From Okapia johnstoni (lineage: Eukaryota; Chordata; Mammalia; Artiodactyla; Giraffidae), in contig CM044317.1 in assembly GCA_024291935.2 (NCBI GenBank), positions 19,924,230 to 19,988,229 of the forward strand: a stretch of 64,000 nt of DNA, in the 5' to 3' direction. The translations under genes were made by a program, and so were the position numbers. Of this stretch, positions 11,739 through 24,144 are shown piece after piece (position 1 is the stretch's first letter; every line of letters begins with the position of its first letter). The notes under the pieces were generated by a model that worked only from the letters and a program-made list of their open reading frames with translations, had not been told where the DNA came from and searched no databases.

Positions 11739-11847
11739 TCTCCCACCCTCTTCTCTTTTGCCTTACAGGATGTTTGCCTGGAGGAAAAATGAAACTGGCA
11801 AAACAGAAGAGAAGCAGTGGCTAATGAAAAGGACAAGAGAGAAGTGA
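11739..11847 (+). other. Candidate 3' splice site and short open exon
   Basis: A long pyrimidine tract (11739-11768) ends in TTGCCTTACAG, a strong acceptor pattern, with a branch-like CACTAAT about 35 bases upstream of the AG. After the AG the frame starting ATG at 11770 stays open for 25 codons and stops at TGA (11845-11847). The peptide is basic and hydrophilic and resembles no family I know. It could be a terminal exon, a lncRNA exon or chance. I see no donor site that would make it an internal exon. Confidence 0.3.
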
Positions 11848-12289
11848 CAATTCCTTTGAATGGTGCCATTAGCTGCACGCTGTTTTCAGGGCTCCAGGCC
11901 TCAATATTCTAACATTTTCAATTGTTTACAGAAATTCCTATGGAGAGTTATAGACTGTACAAAGCGCCATCCTTGATAGTTTGCTCTTTGTACAATTAAG
12001 AATGGCATACGCTTTCTATATCACTTTTCAAGACTATTATTAATCTTCTCTGAGACACAAGAGAAGACACATAATGAATATTGTCTCCTTACTACCATCA
12101 TCCTGTTGTGAAATTCAGAGGAAAATCTTTGCCAGGTTTTGAATATCAAATAACAGCAAAAAATCTCCGATAACTATGAAAAGCAATTATGCACACAGTT
12201 TGTGATCAAAATTTAATACTTTAAAACATATATGTTCTTCAGTAAGGGGAACTATTTGAACACATATTTTTAGGGACTCCTTGACACAG
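11848..12289. other. Unique sequence with 9-bp inverted repeat
   Basis: Repeat-free. TGTACAAAG (11956-11964) and CTTTGTACA (11986-11994) are perfect complements around a 21-base loop. The target duplication of the next BovB starts at 12282. Confidence 0.45.
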
Positions 12290-12904
12290 TGGAAACAGTA
12301 GCTGACTTTATTTTGGGGGGGCTCCAAAATCACTGCAGATGGTGACTGCAGCCATGAAATTAAAAGACGCTTACTCCTTGGAAGGAAAGTTATGACCAAC
12401 CTAGACAGCATATTAAAAAGCAGAGACATTACTTTGCCAACAAAGGTCCATCTAGTCAAGGCTATGGTTTATCCAGTAGTCATGTATGCATGTGAGAGTT
12501 GGAATATAAAGAAAGCTGAGCGCCGAAGAATTGATGCTTTTGAACTGTGGTGTTGGAGAAGAGTCTTGAGAGTCCCTTGGACTGCAAGGAGGTCCAACCA
12601 GTCCATCCTAAAGGAGATCAGTCCTGAGTGTTCATTGGAAGGACTGATGTTGAAGCTGAAACGCCAATACTTTGGCCACCTGATACAAAGAGCTGACTCA
12701 TTTGAAAAGACCCTGATGCTGGGAAATATTGAAGGCGGGAGAAGGGGACCACAGAGGATGAGATGGTTGGATGGCCTCTCCGACTTGATGGACATGAGTT
12801 TGGGTAAACTCCGGGAGTTGGTGATGGACAGGGAGGCCTGGTATGCTGTGGTCCATGGGGTCACAAAGAGTCAGACACGACTGAGCGACTGAACTGAACT
12901 GAAC
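12290..12904 (+). mobile_element. Young 5'-truncated BovB LINE
   Basis: It starts in the GGAAACAGT segment just downstream of the RT domain and runs to a (GAACT)n tail. An 8-bp target duplication, TGACACAG, lies at 12282-12289 and 12905-12912. The terminal frame is uninterrupted for 166 codons, so this is one of the least decayed copies in the window. Confidence 0.95.
12392..12892 (+). pseudogene. BovB ORF C-terminal remnant, open 166 aa
   Basis: This is the region beyond the reverse transcriptase palm of the BovB polyprotein. Visible marks are [11 protein letters not shown] at about residues 15-25, ELWCWRR at about 51-57 and [13 protein letters not shown] at about 61-73. The frame closes with the family's usual SQTRLSD end. 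The apparent start Met is an internal codon. The endonuclease and RT catalytic motifs lie upstream and were never copied here, so the fragment cannot be active. Confidence 0.9.
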
Positions 12905-13282
12905 TGACACAGATAAAAATTAGAATTGAGACTTCACTAAAAATTACACAACCCCGGAAAGTGTGTGACTGAATCCAATATAATCAACAACTTGTAAGGT
13001 ACTAACACAAAAGAAATGTCTCTGCTATTGTACTGCTCCAGGTACATTTCAACCTACAGGAACTTTTTATTCAAATGTCCTATATATGCCTGAGGACAAA
13101 TAAAGCATATGTAAAAGGAAAAAGCCAACAAACAAACAAGGAAATATCTTTTAGCTCTTTATTTTTGTCTTTAGCTATATCTTCCAAAACTGATATAAAA
13201 GCTATTTTTTTTTTTTTTTCACTGAGGCATGATCTTGGGTTATCTGTGCCTGTTAGAGTTCTGAAAATTTATAAATGGAATT

Positions 13283-13570
13283 AGCATTACCTATGGAGAA
13301 GGCAATGGCAACCCACTCCTGTACTCTTGCCTGGAAAATCCCATGGACGGAGGAGCCTGGTAGGCTGCGGTCCATGGGATCGCTAAGAGTCGGACACGAC
13401 TGAGGGACTTCACTTTCACTTTTCACTTTCATGCATTGGAGAAGGAAATGGCAACCCACTCCCGGATTCTTGTCTGGAGAATTCCAGGGACGGGGGAGCC
13501 TTGTGGGCTGCCATCTCTGGGGTCGCACAGAGTCGGACACGACTGAAGCGATTTAGCAGCAGCATTACCT
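13283..13570 (+). mobile_element. BovA2 SINE (dimer) with target duplication
   Basis: Two BovA monomers (13293 on, and about 13437 on) are joined by the TTCACTTTCACTTTTCACTTTC linker and lack the tRNA-like head. A perfect 10-bp duplication, AGCATTACCT, lies at 13283-13292 and 13561-13570, and the tail is AGCAGC. Confidence 0.95.
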
Positions 13571-13723
13571 AAGACATGATTTTAAAATTTAGAGTAAAAA
13601 CATCAAATTGACATTTGGGGCCAGTGCTCAGGAGGAAAAAATCCCATTTCTGTGGAAAAGAGTCTAGATGCATACCTTAAATTACTCTGTATCCAAAGGT
13701 TAATTCTGACTTGAGGTTAACTT

Positions 13724-13726
<3 letters not shown>

Positions 13727-13772
<46 letters not shown>
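13727..13772. repeat. (AC)23 microsatellite
   Basis: An uninterrupted AC tract of 46 bp, likely polymorphic. Confidence 0.98.
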
Positions 13773-13775
<3 letters not shown>

Positions 13776-13981
13776 GAACTTGAAGAGACAAAGGACCAGG
13801 CTTTACCAAAAGAAAGTAATTTCCTGGTAGCAGTCGCTTACCTATTGTTACATTCAAAGATGGTTCCTACTAGTTGACAAGGTTGGCTGGATCACAGAAT
13901 CCAGTTCGTTTCCTTAGGGAACACCTTTCTGGGAATAGTCCTGTCCACCTCATGGGCTTCTCTTGGGGTCTTTTCTCTATG

Positions 13982-14191
13982 GCTTTTTGCTTAGTCTCTA
14001 AGTCATGCCCCACTCTTTTGAGATCCCATGGACTATAGCCCAACAGGCTCCTCTCTCCATGGGATTTCCCAGGCAAGAATACTGACGTGGGTAGCCATTT
14101 CCTCCTCCAGGGGATCTTCCCGACCCAGGGATAAAACTCGTATCTCCTTCATTGACAGATGGGCTGTTTACTACAGAGTCTCGGGGAAGCC
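13982..14191 (-). mobile_element. Bov-tA SINE (inverted)
   Basis: Reverse BovB-like tail CTAAGTCATGCCCCACTC, inverted body, and inverted tRNA-like head ending GGGGAAGCC. The target duplication CTCTATG lies at 13975-13981 and 14192-14198. Confidence 0.92.
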
Positions 14192-14199
14192 CTCTATGA

Positions 14200-15026
14200 C
14201 TTATAACCTTCTAATATTTGAGTGAATTCACTGGTTCCAGGGAAGGCAGAGGAAATACCAAGAAAAGATCCGAACTTCTACAAAGAAAGCTGATTATGCA
14301 CTTCTCCTTGCCAGCTTCTGATATTAATGGACATTTCATCTGTCTCTGCATCTCTGATTTCTGTCTATAAAATCTGAGGAACATTCTTTCCCTACCAGAA
14401 TAATGAGTATTTAAAAGAAATTTCTGTCAAGTCTTAGAAATTGTTTGCTAAAATTAATGCCATAACAGATATCAATTTAGCAGTTTAGTGAAGACAACTG
14501 AATCATCAGAGTTCTTCAGGTAAGAGGCCCATAAAAATGTCTTTCAAGTTCCAATATGGACTAATTATTATGAATATGTAGATTTTATTCTGACTTGGAG
14601 TGTTGAACAGCCGTTTGTAGTGGCCAGGGGCTTTGGTGTTTAGTATAAATTGCTTGTCTAAAACAAAAGAATTTGCATTTCTTCTTCACCAGCAGAATCA
14701 ATCCACAAATGCTACCTTCTTGAGAGCTGAAACATCCTGGCTTTCCAAAACGGCAGACGAAGAAAATCCAACATCAAAATATTCTGATATAGTTTTATTC
14801 TGCTTTTATTCAGTCTTTTTCTCTTTTGAGTTTTGATCAGTCTTTATTTTTTGCTGACTTTCTCTGTCAGGAGAAGAGATAAATAACTAGAACAAAAATT
14901 GCTTCTAAACCATATTTTGAATTTTAACTCAGTATTTCCATTCTTCACTTACCGATTAGGACTATCACGGCAAAGGATGGATTAGAATCTTTGTTTTGAG
15001 ACTTTTGGTCAAGTGGATGGAGATTT
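14200..15026. other. Unique AT-rich sequence
   Basis: No gene or repeat family is recognised. Confidence 0.4.
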
Positions 15027-15321
15027 AAGGATATCAACTCTGAATAGTCCCTGGAAGAACCGATGCTGAAGCTGAAGCTCCAATACTTTGGCCACCTAAT
15101 GAGGAGAGCTGGCTCACTGGAAAGACCCTGATGCTTGGAAAGATTGAAGGCAGGAGGAGAAGGGGGTGACAGAGGATGACATGGTTGGATGACATCACTG
15201 ACTCAATGCACACGAGTTTGAGCAAACTCCAGGAGATAGTGAAGGACAGGAAAGCCTGGCATGCTACAGTTCATGGGGTTGAAAAGAGCTGGACATGACT
15301 TAGCAACTAAGCAACAGCAAT
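15027..15321 (+). mobile_element. 5'-truncated BovB LINE (3' end)
   Basis: It starts at the segment equivalent to ATCAACTCTGAAT and runs through CTCCAATACTTTGGCCACC and CATGGTTGGATGACATC to the AGCAACTAAGCAACAGC tail. Frameshifts show it is older than the 12.3 kb copy. Confidence 0.9.
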
Positions 15322-15324
15322 GAT

Positions 15325-17118
15325 CATCCTTATGACTAGGAAAGCTGTAGAGTGAACAAGAAGTACAGGTTTCAGAGGTAACCTTATTTTAGTTATCCCA
15401 TTTCCTATTTAATATTAGTTCATAATATGTCAAATCATAGGAACAGAATTGGTCCAAAGTGCTTTAAGAAAGGAAAAAACACTTGGTCAGGAAGAAATTT
15501 GGATCCCAAGCCAGGTTGTCCAGAGGTCCATGTCGTCTGAACTTTTACATTATTTTCTGCAATTTTCTCCTGTTGGCTCCCCAAAGATAGCACCTCTGAA
15601 AGAAAAAATTATTCTGACACTTGTTACAACAGTAAGGCATGCTTAGGACTATTGTAATAAGCACAGGAACTCTTAACAAAGAGGTTCTGCAGGAAGGGAG
15701 AGAGATTGGGCTTGATTCTGAATGAAACAAGGAAAACTAAGGATTAATGGCCAAGAAGCAAGGGAAGTGGGTTCAGCAGATGGAAAGTTATTAAGAGAAA
15801 ACATCAGGGCTAAGAGGGATTCTGTCTAAGCCTGCTTGACAGGATTCTTGCTGAAGGCAAGCCAGGGTGATCACATGTCACCTGAGGGATGGTGACATGA
15901 GAAATCTGATCAGATATTGAGGGTGATCAAATATTGAAGGGGAGGGATTCTCGATAACCTGAATTAGGATTCTTGTTAAAACTGGGCTCTTGAGGAGATG
16001 CTCAAGACAGGGTCTAGTTGGGCACAGAGGGGTCTGTCTAGGGTTTGGTCAAGAGAAGAGTCTTTGTCCCAGTTCCAGAACCCCTGTCCTCAAGGGACAC
16101 CTCATCATGGAAGAGAAGGAGGCCAGGTCCCAGCCTCCCTGCAGTGGTGCAGGGTCCACCCTGACTGGACCATCCTAGGACAAGAACTGCCCTGAGAAAG
16201 TGAGGACACTCAAGTTAACTGAAAGCCATCAGAGCCCACCTTGAGAACTGGAGTGGGGCCATTGCCACTCAAACTACACAGTGGATAAGTAAAGAAATCC
16301 AGGTGGTATTACAAGAAATGAGGAGGAAAAATGCTGCCAGTCAGCAAACAACAGAAGTACTTGGCCTCGCTCTGAGCACTGATGGCCTTGTAGGTCTCTG
16401 TGGGACTTCTGTCAGCGGTTAAACACCTCTGCCTATAAAGTCCCTAACATAGCGTTTGAATTATTTTACAAACACACGCAACTACTCAATTCCTTTGTAT
16501 CCTCTTCCTGCAACTCATAAATACCGGTGTATTTTTAAAGAGACTTGGTCAAACTTACACGTGCTGCCTATCATTCATGGAGCACGGTTTTCTTTGACCC
16601 CCAAATGTCCCCCAGTTGGTATATCAGTGTAGTAATAACTGACTGCAGTAAGGGAGAACATAAAGCAGAGGACCATCATTCCTTAGATCTTCCTCAAGAC
16701 CAGATTTCCTTTTCTCTGTATCAGCCACAAAGGTCTTAAGATGATCATGCTGGGGGATGACACATACCCAAAGGCTGCCCCTCTACAAGAGGGCCCTGCC
16801 ACTTCCACTTTTCTCAGAAGTCAGCATTGCTCCTGGGCACAGAAAACTTCACTCCCAGAAACTCCCCTAAAGGCTCATAAGCACTAAGGGAATATTTAAA
16901 ACAATGGAAGAGATTTCATACGTTTAGTTGCCGCTTGTGACATTATGAGAAACCTGATTTTGGAGATGGACTAGAATACAGTGGAATACCTTGACCTGCT
17001 TGTAACTGACTGAGTTTCCTATATGTAAGGATTGGTGTCTTTCAAGAATTCTGATAAACTCTCATTCACTATTCCTCAGATATTGCCTCTTCCATTTTGT
17101 TGCTATTACTTATCCCTG
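15325..17118. other. 1.8 kb mostly unique sequence
   Basis: No gene is recognised. Two small structures occur. CATGTCACC/GGTGACATG (15874-15882, 15891-15899) is a perfect 9-bp hairpin. A 17-bp tandem doublet (15907-15923, 15924-15940) has two differences. The frames at 15990-16195 lack any family signature. Confidence 0.4.
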
Positions 17119-17119
17119 A

Positions 17120-17165
17120 AAATATATATATATATATATAATATATTTACATATATTAAATATGT
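17120..17165. repeat. (AT)n microsatellite
   Basis: An AT tract of about 20 bp followed by imperfect ATATTTAC and ATTAAATAT units. Confidence 0.9.
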
Positions 17166-17931
17166 ACCTAACCATTCTTATAATCCATAAGAACATATTA
17201 CATATGCATGTACATCACTCCTATCCTCCATAAGACTAGCAGTTATTCTGCTTTTCATAATTTCCTTCACTTGTTTTTCTGAATCTATATTCTGCACTTT
17301 TACAGTTCTATCTTCCAGTGCACTGAGTTTCTTTCTCTTTAGCTCTGTCTAACCTGCTAGTCAATCTGTCCATAAGATTTTAAGTCTACTTTGTACATTT
17401 TTAATTTCTAAAAGCTCTGTTTGACATTTTTCCCCTTTGTTAGGGTATTTTTATAGTCTTCTCTGCTCCAATTTTCAAGCTTAATTTGAACTGATTTAGA
17501 CATATTCCATACTTATTTCATATTCAATTTGCAATAATCTCCAAAGTCTCTATGAGTCTGTCCTGGTGTCTCTTGTCCCACATGCTCCCATGGGGCTTTA
17601 TATGCTCTGTGATTATTGACCATGGGCAGCTCATTCTCCTTGGAATTGTTTCTGTTAAAACATTTTGAAGGCTGGGTTGAAGTTAAGTTTCTCCAAAGGT
17701 AATTTATATTTCCTTGTGTCACTAGCTTGGAGTCACTTCCAAACAAGGATCACTTTAAATTTGCTGCTCGAGTTTTTCCAGACCATATGTATAGAATTAA
17801 TCAAGATCACACACATCCGTGAGGGCTGAATTTAGTTACACATTTTCAGATGAGATTAATTTTTTTCCTCTACCCCACATCATGGTAAACACAATTAAGT
17901 TTCTTTGCTTTCTCCTTATTCACAATAAGGT
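17166..17931. other. Possible ancient L1-like sequence, unresolved
   Basis: T-rich text (TTAGCTCTGTCTAACCTGCTAG, TAATTTCTAAAAGCTCTG) recalls old inverted L1 sequence, but the match is too weak to name. No gene is seen. Confidence 0.3.
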
Positions 17932-17944
17932 TTCTTTCAACTTA

Positions 17945-19166
17945 TCAGTTCAGTTAAGTTCAGTCACTCAGTCATGTCCAACTCTTTGCCACCCCATGGA
18001 CTGCAGCACGCCAGGCCTCTCTGTCCATCACCAAATCCCAGAGTTTACTCAAACTCATGTCCATTGAGTTGGTGATGCCATCCAACCATCTCATCCTCTG
18101 TCGTCCCCTTCTCCTCCTGCCCTCAATCTTTCCCAGCATCAGGGTCTTTTCCAATGAGTCAGCTCTTCACATCAGGTGGCCAAAGGATTGGAGTTTCAGC
18201 TTCAACATCAGTCCTTCCAATGAACACCCAGGACTGATCTCCTTTAGGATGGACTGGTTGGATCTCCTTGCAGTCCAAGGGACTCTCAAGAATCTTCTCC
18301 AACACCACAGTTCGAAAGCATCAATTCTTCAGTGCTCAGCTTTCTTTATAGTCCAACTCTCACATCCATACATGACGACTGGAAAAACCATAACCTTGAC
18401 GAGACAGACCTTTGTTGGCAAAGTAATGTCTCTGTTTTTTAATATGCTGTCTAGGTTGGTCATAACTTTCCTTCCAAGGAGTGTCTTTTAATTTCATGGC
18501 TGCAATCACCATCTGCAGTGATTTTGGAGCCCAAGAAAATAAAGTCTGACACTGTTTCCACTGTTTCCCCATCTATTTCCCATGAAGTAATGGGACTGGA
18601 TGCCATGATGTTAGTTTTCTGAATGTTGAGTTTTAAGCCAACTTTTTCACTCTCCTCTTTCAATTTCATCAAGAGGCTCTTTAGTCCTTCTTCACTTTCT
18701 GCCATAAGGGTGGTGTCATCTGCATATCTGAGATTATTGATATTTCTGCCAGCAATCTTGATTCCAGCTTGTGCTTTCTCCAGCACAGCATTTCTCATGA
18801 TGTACTCTGCATACAAGTTAAACAAACAGGGTGGCAATATACAGCCTTGACGTACTCCTTTTCCTATTTGGAACCAGTCTGTTGTTCCCTGTCCAATTCT
18901 AACTGTTGCTTCCTGACCTGCATACAGGTTTCTCAAGAGACAGGTCAGGTGGTCTGGTATTCCCATCTCTTTCAGAATTTTCCACCGTTTATTGTGATCC
19001 ACACAGTCAAAGTCTTTGGCATCAGAAATAGATGTTTTTCTGGAACTCTCTTACTTTTTTGATGATCCAGCAGATGTTGGGAATTTGATCTCTGGTTCCT
19101 CTAAAACCAGCTTGAACATCTGGAAGTTCACAGTTCACGTGTTGCTGAAGCCTGGCTTCACAAGTT
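17945..19166 (-). mobile_element. 1.2 kb 5'-truncated BovB LINE with RT domain
   Basis: An inverted BovB running from its tail (17945) to just upstream of the RT palm, reading GAAGCCAGGCTTCAGCAACA on the minus strand. TTCTTTCAACTTA (17932-17944) and TTATTTCACCTTA (19167-19179) form a 13-bp target duplication with two mismatches. After the full-length copy at 37.8 kb this is the longest BovB here. Confidence 0.93.
18460..19002 (-). pseudogene. BovB reverse transcriptase remnant, 180 aa
   Basis: An RTE-type RT palm fragment. Residues 49-54 read GVRQGC (motif B), residues 93-96 read YADD (catalytic motif C), and residues 137-148 give PITSWEIDGET. A small deletion just upstream, near 19021, removes the FIDY part of motif A and shifts the frame, so the first catalytic aspartate is lost. 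The apparent Met start replaces a conserved Val and is not a real initiator. No endonuclease domain is present. Confidence 0.92.
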
Positions 19167-19179
19167 TTATTTCACCTTA

Positions 19180-20155
19180 AAAAATCAGTCACCAAGTGAC
19201 ACTGGATATCTGATTTTCTTTTAGAAATTAAGTAATAGCTTATATAAATTGACCACAGCCTTCCCACACTGAACTTCAAAACATCAGAAAATTCTAAAAA
19301 TATTTATTGGGTAAGAAAAATGTGGAAGTGACACCATTCACCAAACTCCTAATCACATACTCTTGGTCCAAGACATTTTGTTCCCTAGGTTTCTTCTACT
19401 AATTGGATGTAACCATTGGTAGATTTGATGCTGATGACTCCCACTGAAGCACACTACCAGTGGTTTGTTGGATCATCTTTCTTAGGGGTGTTTGCTCTTA
19501 GAACAAACAAGATTTACCACTCAGTTGCCCCATGCCTGAGTTAACTAGTCATCAAAAGCAGGCGTGGTCTTGGGTTATACATCTTAGCTAAGATGTTGAA
19601 AAGTTTATTTCTCACTGATTGATTTATTTCTAAAACCCATTCAGAGAATTTGAGTTTTGTTAATTATTGGTTCAATTGATTTAACATACTAAAGAAAAAT
19701 CAAAATATTCTTCCAGTTGGTATTATTGACCAATAAATACTACACTTATTGTAGTTTTATACCAAAATACATTTGATATCTAATTCTAAATGAGCCTGAA
19801 TTTTACGACATTTTCTATAATCTTCTGTGGAATTCTCCCCTATCAGTAAGAAAATCACAAAAAGAATTAACAAATCTATTCAGAAATGAGAAGGGAAGGT
19901 AAGAAATCAAGAATGACTTTGAAATTTGGGGCTCAAGTGACAGAGAGATTGTTGGGAGCCATAAATAGAAATAAGGAAGTCAAGAGAAGAAAGTGAGTTT
20001 ACAGAGATATAAAAGAGGCTAAATTAACTTTTTACATATTGATTTTGAATTAAAAATGCAAAAGTGAAAGGGATCATAGAGTTAAATGTAAAGATGAAAC
20101 AAAGATTGTTAAAAAGTATGGGTAATTCAAATTCTAGGAGCAATTTAAAATATTA
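19180..20155. other. Unique AT-rich sequence
   Basis: No gene or repeat family is recognised. Confidence 0.4.
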
Positions 20156-20159
20156 ATAA

Positions 20160-20690
20160 ATATGACATTTTAACTATGGAAACTTTTGAATGACAAGAAA
20201 CATCATGAGCAAAGTCTGAAGACAAATGACAAACTGGATTTTTGGCAACTGATAAGTAAAGAGCTAATATCCTTAATTTATGAAGGACTGCTGAAAATTG
20301 AGAATTAAAAGAACTACATACAGCAGCACAGGAAAAATAAGCAAATTAATATGAATGAGCAGTTCACAGAAAAACTAATTGAACTAGATTTTAAACATGG
20401 GGAACAATGATTAGCCTCACTCATAATAAAAGAGATACAAATTTTAACTCACTATGAAACCACTTCCACACATCATCTAGACAAAATCCATAGCCTCTTT
20501 TGATAAAACTGGGGGGAAACAAGTGCTGTAATGTATTCTTGGTGGGAATGCAAAATTATATAACCCACATGGAGAAAATGTGATAAAACATAAATAAATT
20601 ACATGTATATTTATTTTCCATTGATTTAGCAATCCCACTTCTAGGAGTCTACCATATGTATAAGATATATTTCATATACATAATATATGG
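20160..20690 (+). mobile_element. Old L1 ORF2/3'-UTR fragment
   Basis: The sequence contains TTTTTGGCAACTGATAAG, AGGAAAAATAAGCAAATTAA, ACTCACTATGAAACC, TTCTTGGTGGGAATGCAAAA and AGCAATCCCACTTCTAGGAG in the L1 ORF2 C-terminal order. It is strongly diverged (L1M-type age). Confidence 0.75.
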
Positions 20691-20869
20691 TAATACTATA
20701 CCTTAATATTATCTATATTAAAGATACTAAATATAAAATATTAATACCACATACCACATAATGATTTATGTTTACTATAAAATATTAATAAATCATATAA
20801 ATATTGATATAACAATATACAATTAAGCAACTACATATATAGAAATTTATACTTTCCCTTTTCTTATGC

Positions 20870-21115
20870 AAAGTTAACAAACAATACTATTCTGCACCTG
20901 TATTTTTCACTTAACTTTCTATCGAGGTGATTACCCATATGTAGAAGTTTTCTTTATCCCATTTTATAGTTGCATAGTAGTCCTTTGAGAGGATGTGAAT
21001 AAAAGCAGTTTCTTCAACAAGACCACTATTGCTGGACATTTAGGTCTCTCTTTTCTTTCACTATTACAAAAAAATCCCGCTATGGCATTGCCTTAGTTTT
21101 TATAGTAGCTTTTTT
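20870..21115 (-). mobile_element. Old L1-type fragment, inverted
   Basis: TTTTATAGTTGCATAGTAGTCC and TGCTGGACATTTAGGTCTCTC match a common inverted L1 3'-region pattern. It may be part of the same ancient cluster as its neighbour. Confidence 0.5.
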
Positions 21116-21369
21116 ATAGCTTTGCTTGCAAAGACCAGAAGGAAAGATTCCAATGATAAGCAATAGAAGTATGCTTTTTGCTAAAGTCATTAGGTTGATG
21201 GGGAAATTTACAATGAATTGATCAGATTGATATTAGGAAAACCCATGAACAATATTAACTTTAGTAACACAAGACAATATGCCTAATGAAAGGATTTCTT
21301 AGGAAATTCACATCACCATGTATGATATACTCTTCCAGCCTCTAGATATAACCATTAATTTACAGACAT

Positions 21370-21510
21370 TATTGGGTACATGTGAAACAAAATTGGAAAA
21401 ATATTGATAATTTTTAAGTTAGGTGATGGCAACATGGGAATTCATTGCATTATTCTGCCTACTTTGTATATGTATGAAATTTTCCATTAAAGAATTTTTT
21501 TAAAAAGAAA
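21370..21510 (+). mobile_element. Old L1-like 3' end
   Basis: GTTAGGTGATGGCAACATGG, ATTATTCTGCCTACTTTG and GAAATTTTCCATTAAAGAA match the terminal pattern of ancient L1 elements. Confidence 0.55.
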
Positions 21511-22975
21511 TATAGAGAAATACATTGAAAGGAAGCTTAAGGTTATAAATTAACATGGAAGCCAACTATACAGGAATGGAGAGATTAAATAAATGAGATT
21601 ACTTAAAGATGGCAAGAAAAGAGAATCAAGAAAAAGCTGCAGGCAAATATGATATTAATAAGTATGAGGGTAAAAGGGAGCAGAGTTACTTTTACGAGAG
21701 AGAGAGAGACCAAACCAGGAGGAAGCTACATTTTAGACTCCTGTGTCAGTACACAGGGCTGATGATGATCCTATGACTGAAAAAAGAACAAAATGATGCC
21801 TATCTTGAGAAGGGACAAAAGAAAGGGTGGATGTCAATATTAAAACAAGACAAATCTCATCATCTCCTGAGACTGGGTCCCTGAGTAGAATTGTTCTAAC
21901 TCAGCAAAAATAATTCATTCTTTCTTCTATTTGCAACCAAGAAATAGGAAGCTTCTTAGACATGGATGCCTGGCTATTGAGAAGATACAACTAATCGCAT
22001 TTGACATAATAAGAAAGTCTGTATCATTGGCATAGAATCCCCTTAATGGAGTTTTTCTCTTTGATAAGAAGATCCAGAGACTACAAAATCTGCCAGAAGA
22101 GGACGGGTTGATGGTTCTATGATATCTTGATAAGATGATATTATCCTGCACTTAGAAAATACCACTTCACATTATTCTCTACTATAAGTATAAGGTCTAT
22201 AACTAATACCCACTATGCACTGTAATTCTGAGTCTTACCTCATATTGAATTCAATGTTTTTCTGCCAATTCTTGAAGGATTTTCACTTTGGGTAACCCCT
22301 GGGTATAGGTGCTAGAGATATGGGATTGTGGATGGAATTTTTAAAAATATTTTCCCCTTGCTTCATCCAATTTTCTTCAGAGGCAGGCATCATTTCTCCC
22401 AACACATCCGTTACATTATACAATGTCCTTTGTCCAACCTCCCAGGAATAAAATTCAGGCTTCTTATTGCTGAAACCTATAAGAAAAATTAATTCCCAGC
22501 ATATTGTCATGTATAATACATCTGGGAAAGAAAGTTACTCATGGCCTCAGTGAAATTTTGGCAGGATTTTTACTGTCACACCATTAGTGCCTACAAATGT
22601 GAAGAACATGTGTATTAACAATTAGAGAAATCTCATATGGGATGACATCATCTATATACGAGCTGAAGTGTATACTCCTATAAAATATAAAACCAAATAT
22701 TTTTCTGGCAGAAATCTAGCTCATTAAAACCTCAAAAAAGTGTAGCCTGAAACAAAATTCCCAAAAGTTGGCACATACAGGTGAGCTTCATCAGTTCCCA
22801 GCTTTACTCACATCCGCTATGACACAGTATGATGATGTTTTGATACGCTACAAGGGAGCATGAGTGCCACTAAAATGAGATCTTTGTTCTGTATTTTGCA
22901 GTGTGTTTGGTGGATTAAGTTTAGGGATATTTGGTCAGCCAGAAAAGAAAATTCTACCAATAAAATGTATCTTAG
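21511..22975. other. Unique sequence, no gene seen
   Basis: No repeat family or exon is recognised. A short GAGAGAGAGA tract lies near 21697. Confidence 0.4.
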
Positions 22976-22987
22976 TAGGTGATAGTA

Positions 22988-23205
22988 CTGCTTCCCTAAT
23001 GGCTCAGCCATAAAGAATACACCTGCAATGCAGGAAATGCAGGTTTGATCCCTGGATTGGGAAGATCCACTGGAGAAGGTAATGGCAACGCGCTCCAGTG
23101 TTCTTGCCTGGAGAATTCCATGGACAGAGGAGACTGGCTGGCTACAGTCCATGGGGTCGCAAAGAGTCGGACATGACTTAGGGACTAAACCATAGCCACC
23201 ACCAC
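22988..23205 (+). mobile_element. Bov-tA SINE
   Basis: Head CTTCCCTAATGGCTCAG, standard body and CACCACCACT tail. TAGGTGATAGTA (22976-22987) and TAGATGATAATA (23206-23217) form a 12-bp duplication with two mismatches. Confidence 0.93.
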
Positions 23206-23439
23206 TAGATGATAATAATGAACTGAATCAGACAGCCAGAGGAGATGCTAGCCAGGACTAAGTTCGTATAATAGAGTGAAATATTTGAATGTTATCATTT
23301 TTCCCAAGGGTTGATCATACACCAAACCTTTGGGTAACATCCACTTTCAAGCCAGGTAAAAAGATACCCTCAGATCATACTATTTCCTCAATAAAATTCA
23401 ATTAATTGATCCAGCCCATCACTTAACAACAAGCAACCT

Positions 23440-23650
23440 GAGATTCTTGTACTCTCATGGAAAGGTGGCTAAAGCATATGAAAACAGAGAATTAGTTAAA
23501 GACCTGAGTGCCCATCCTGGCTCTGTCCCTTAGTAGCTAAATGACCTTGAGCAAGTTAGTGAACTTCTCCTACACCCTTTCCTCCTGATTAAAATGGGAA
23601 AAATAATAACTATCTCATAGGATGAGATTAGTGAACATATGCAAACATTT
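23440..23650 (-). mobile_element. MIR SINE fragment
   Basis: CCTGGCTCTGTCCCTTAGTAG, GACCTTGAGCAAGTTAG and AAATGGGAAAAATAATAACT match reverse-strand MIR. Confidence 0.75.
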
Positions 23651-24140
23651 TCTTCTATTTTAAACTGGCTCCTGAACACCAGGCCTTGGGGGTCCTTATT
23701 TTCCCCTCCAAAATGTTGACAAATAATATTTCAGCTCCATTTTATTTCTATCAATTAGGTAATTAACTTGGAAAATACTTAAACTACATTGCATTTTTTA
23801 TTAACTCTACTTGCTTCTGATAGATGCTTAAAAGTTGGTTCTGACTCTCAAAAGGTCCGTACTCTTTCTTTGTTTTTTACACATTTAAAAAATAATTCTT
23901 AAAGCATCTTTATGATGGTTCTTCATGCCTCTTTTAGAGTATTGGAAATTTAATTAGATCTGTACAGGATTTAAGCCCAATGGTAGGAATTCAATAGGTT
24001 GAAGAGTGAATGATCTGAGAACAGATGGGCTTTTCTAGTGACCACAAGCAAATTTTATCAAAGTAATACCTGAAAGTGCCTCTGAGTATGAAAGTCATGG
24101 GTGCTGAGTTAGCATCTCAAAAGAAAGTTCAAAGAAGCAC
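23651..24140. other. Unique sequence, no gene seen
   Basis: No repeat family, exon or RNA gene is recognised. Confidence 0.4.
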
Positions 24141-24144
24141 TCTT

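Noticed and set aside
15990..16195. Two overlapping 62-65 aa plus-strand frames
   Set aside because: No conserved motif, overlapping frames of similar length, and no splice or promoter context.
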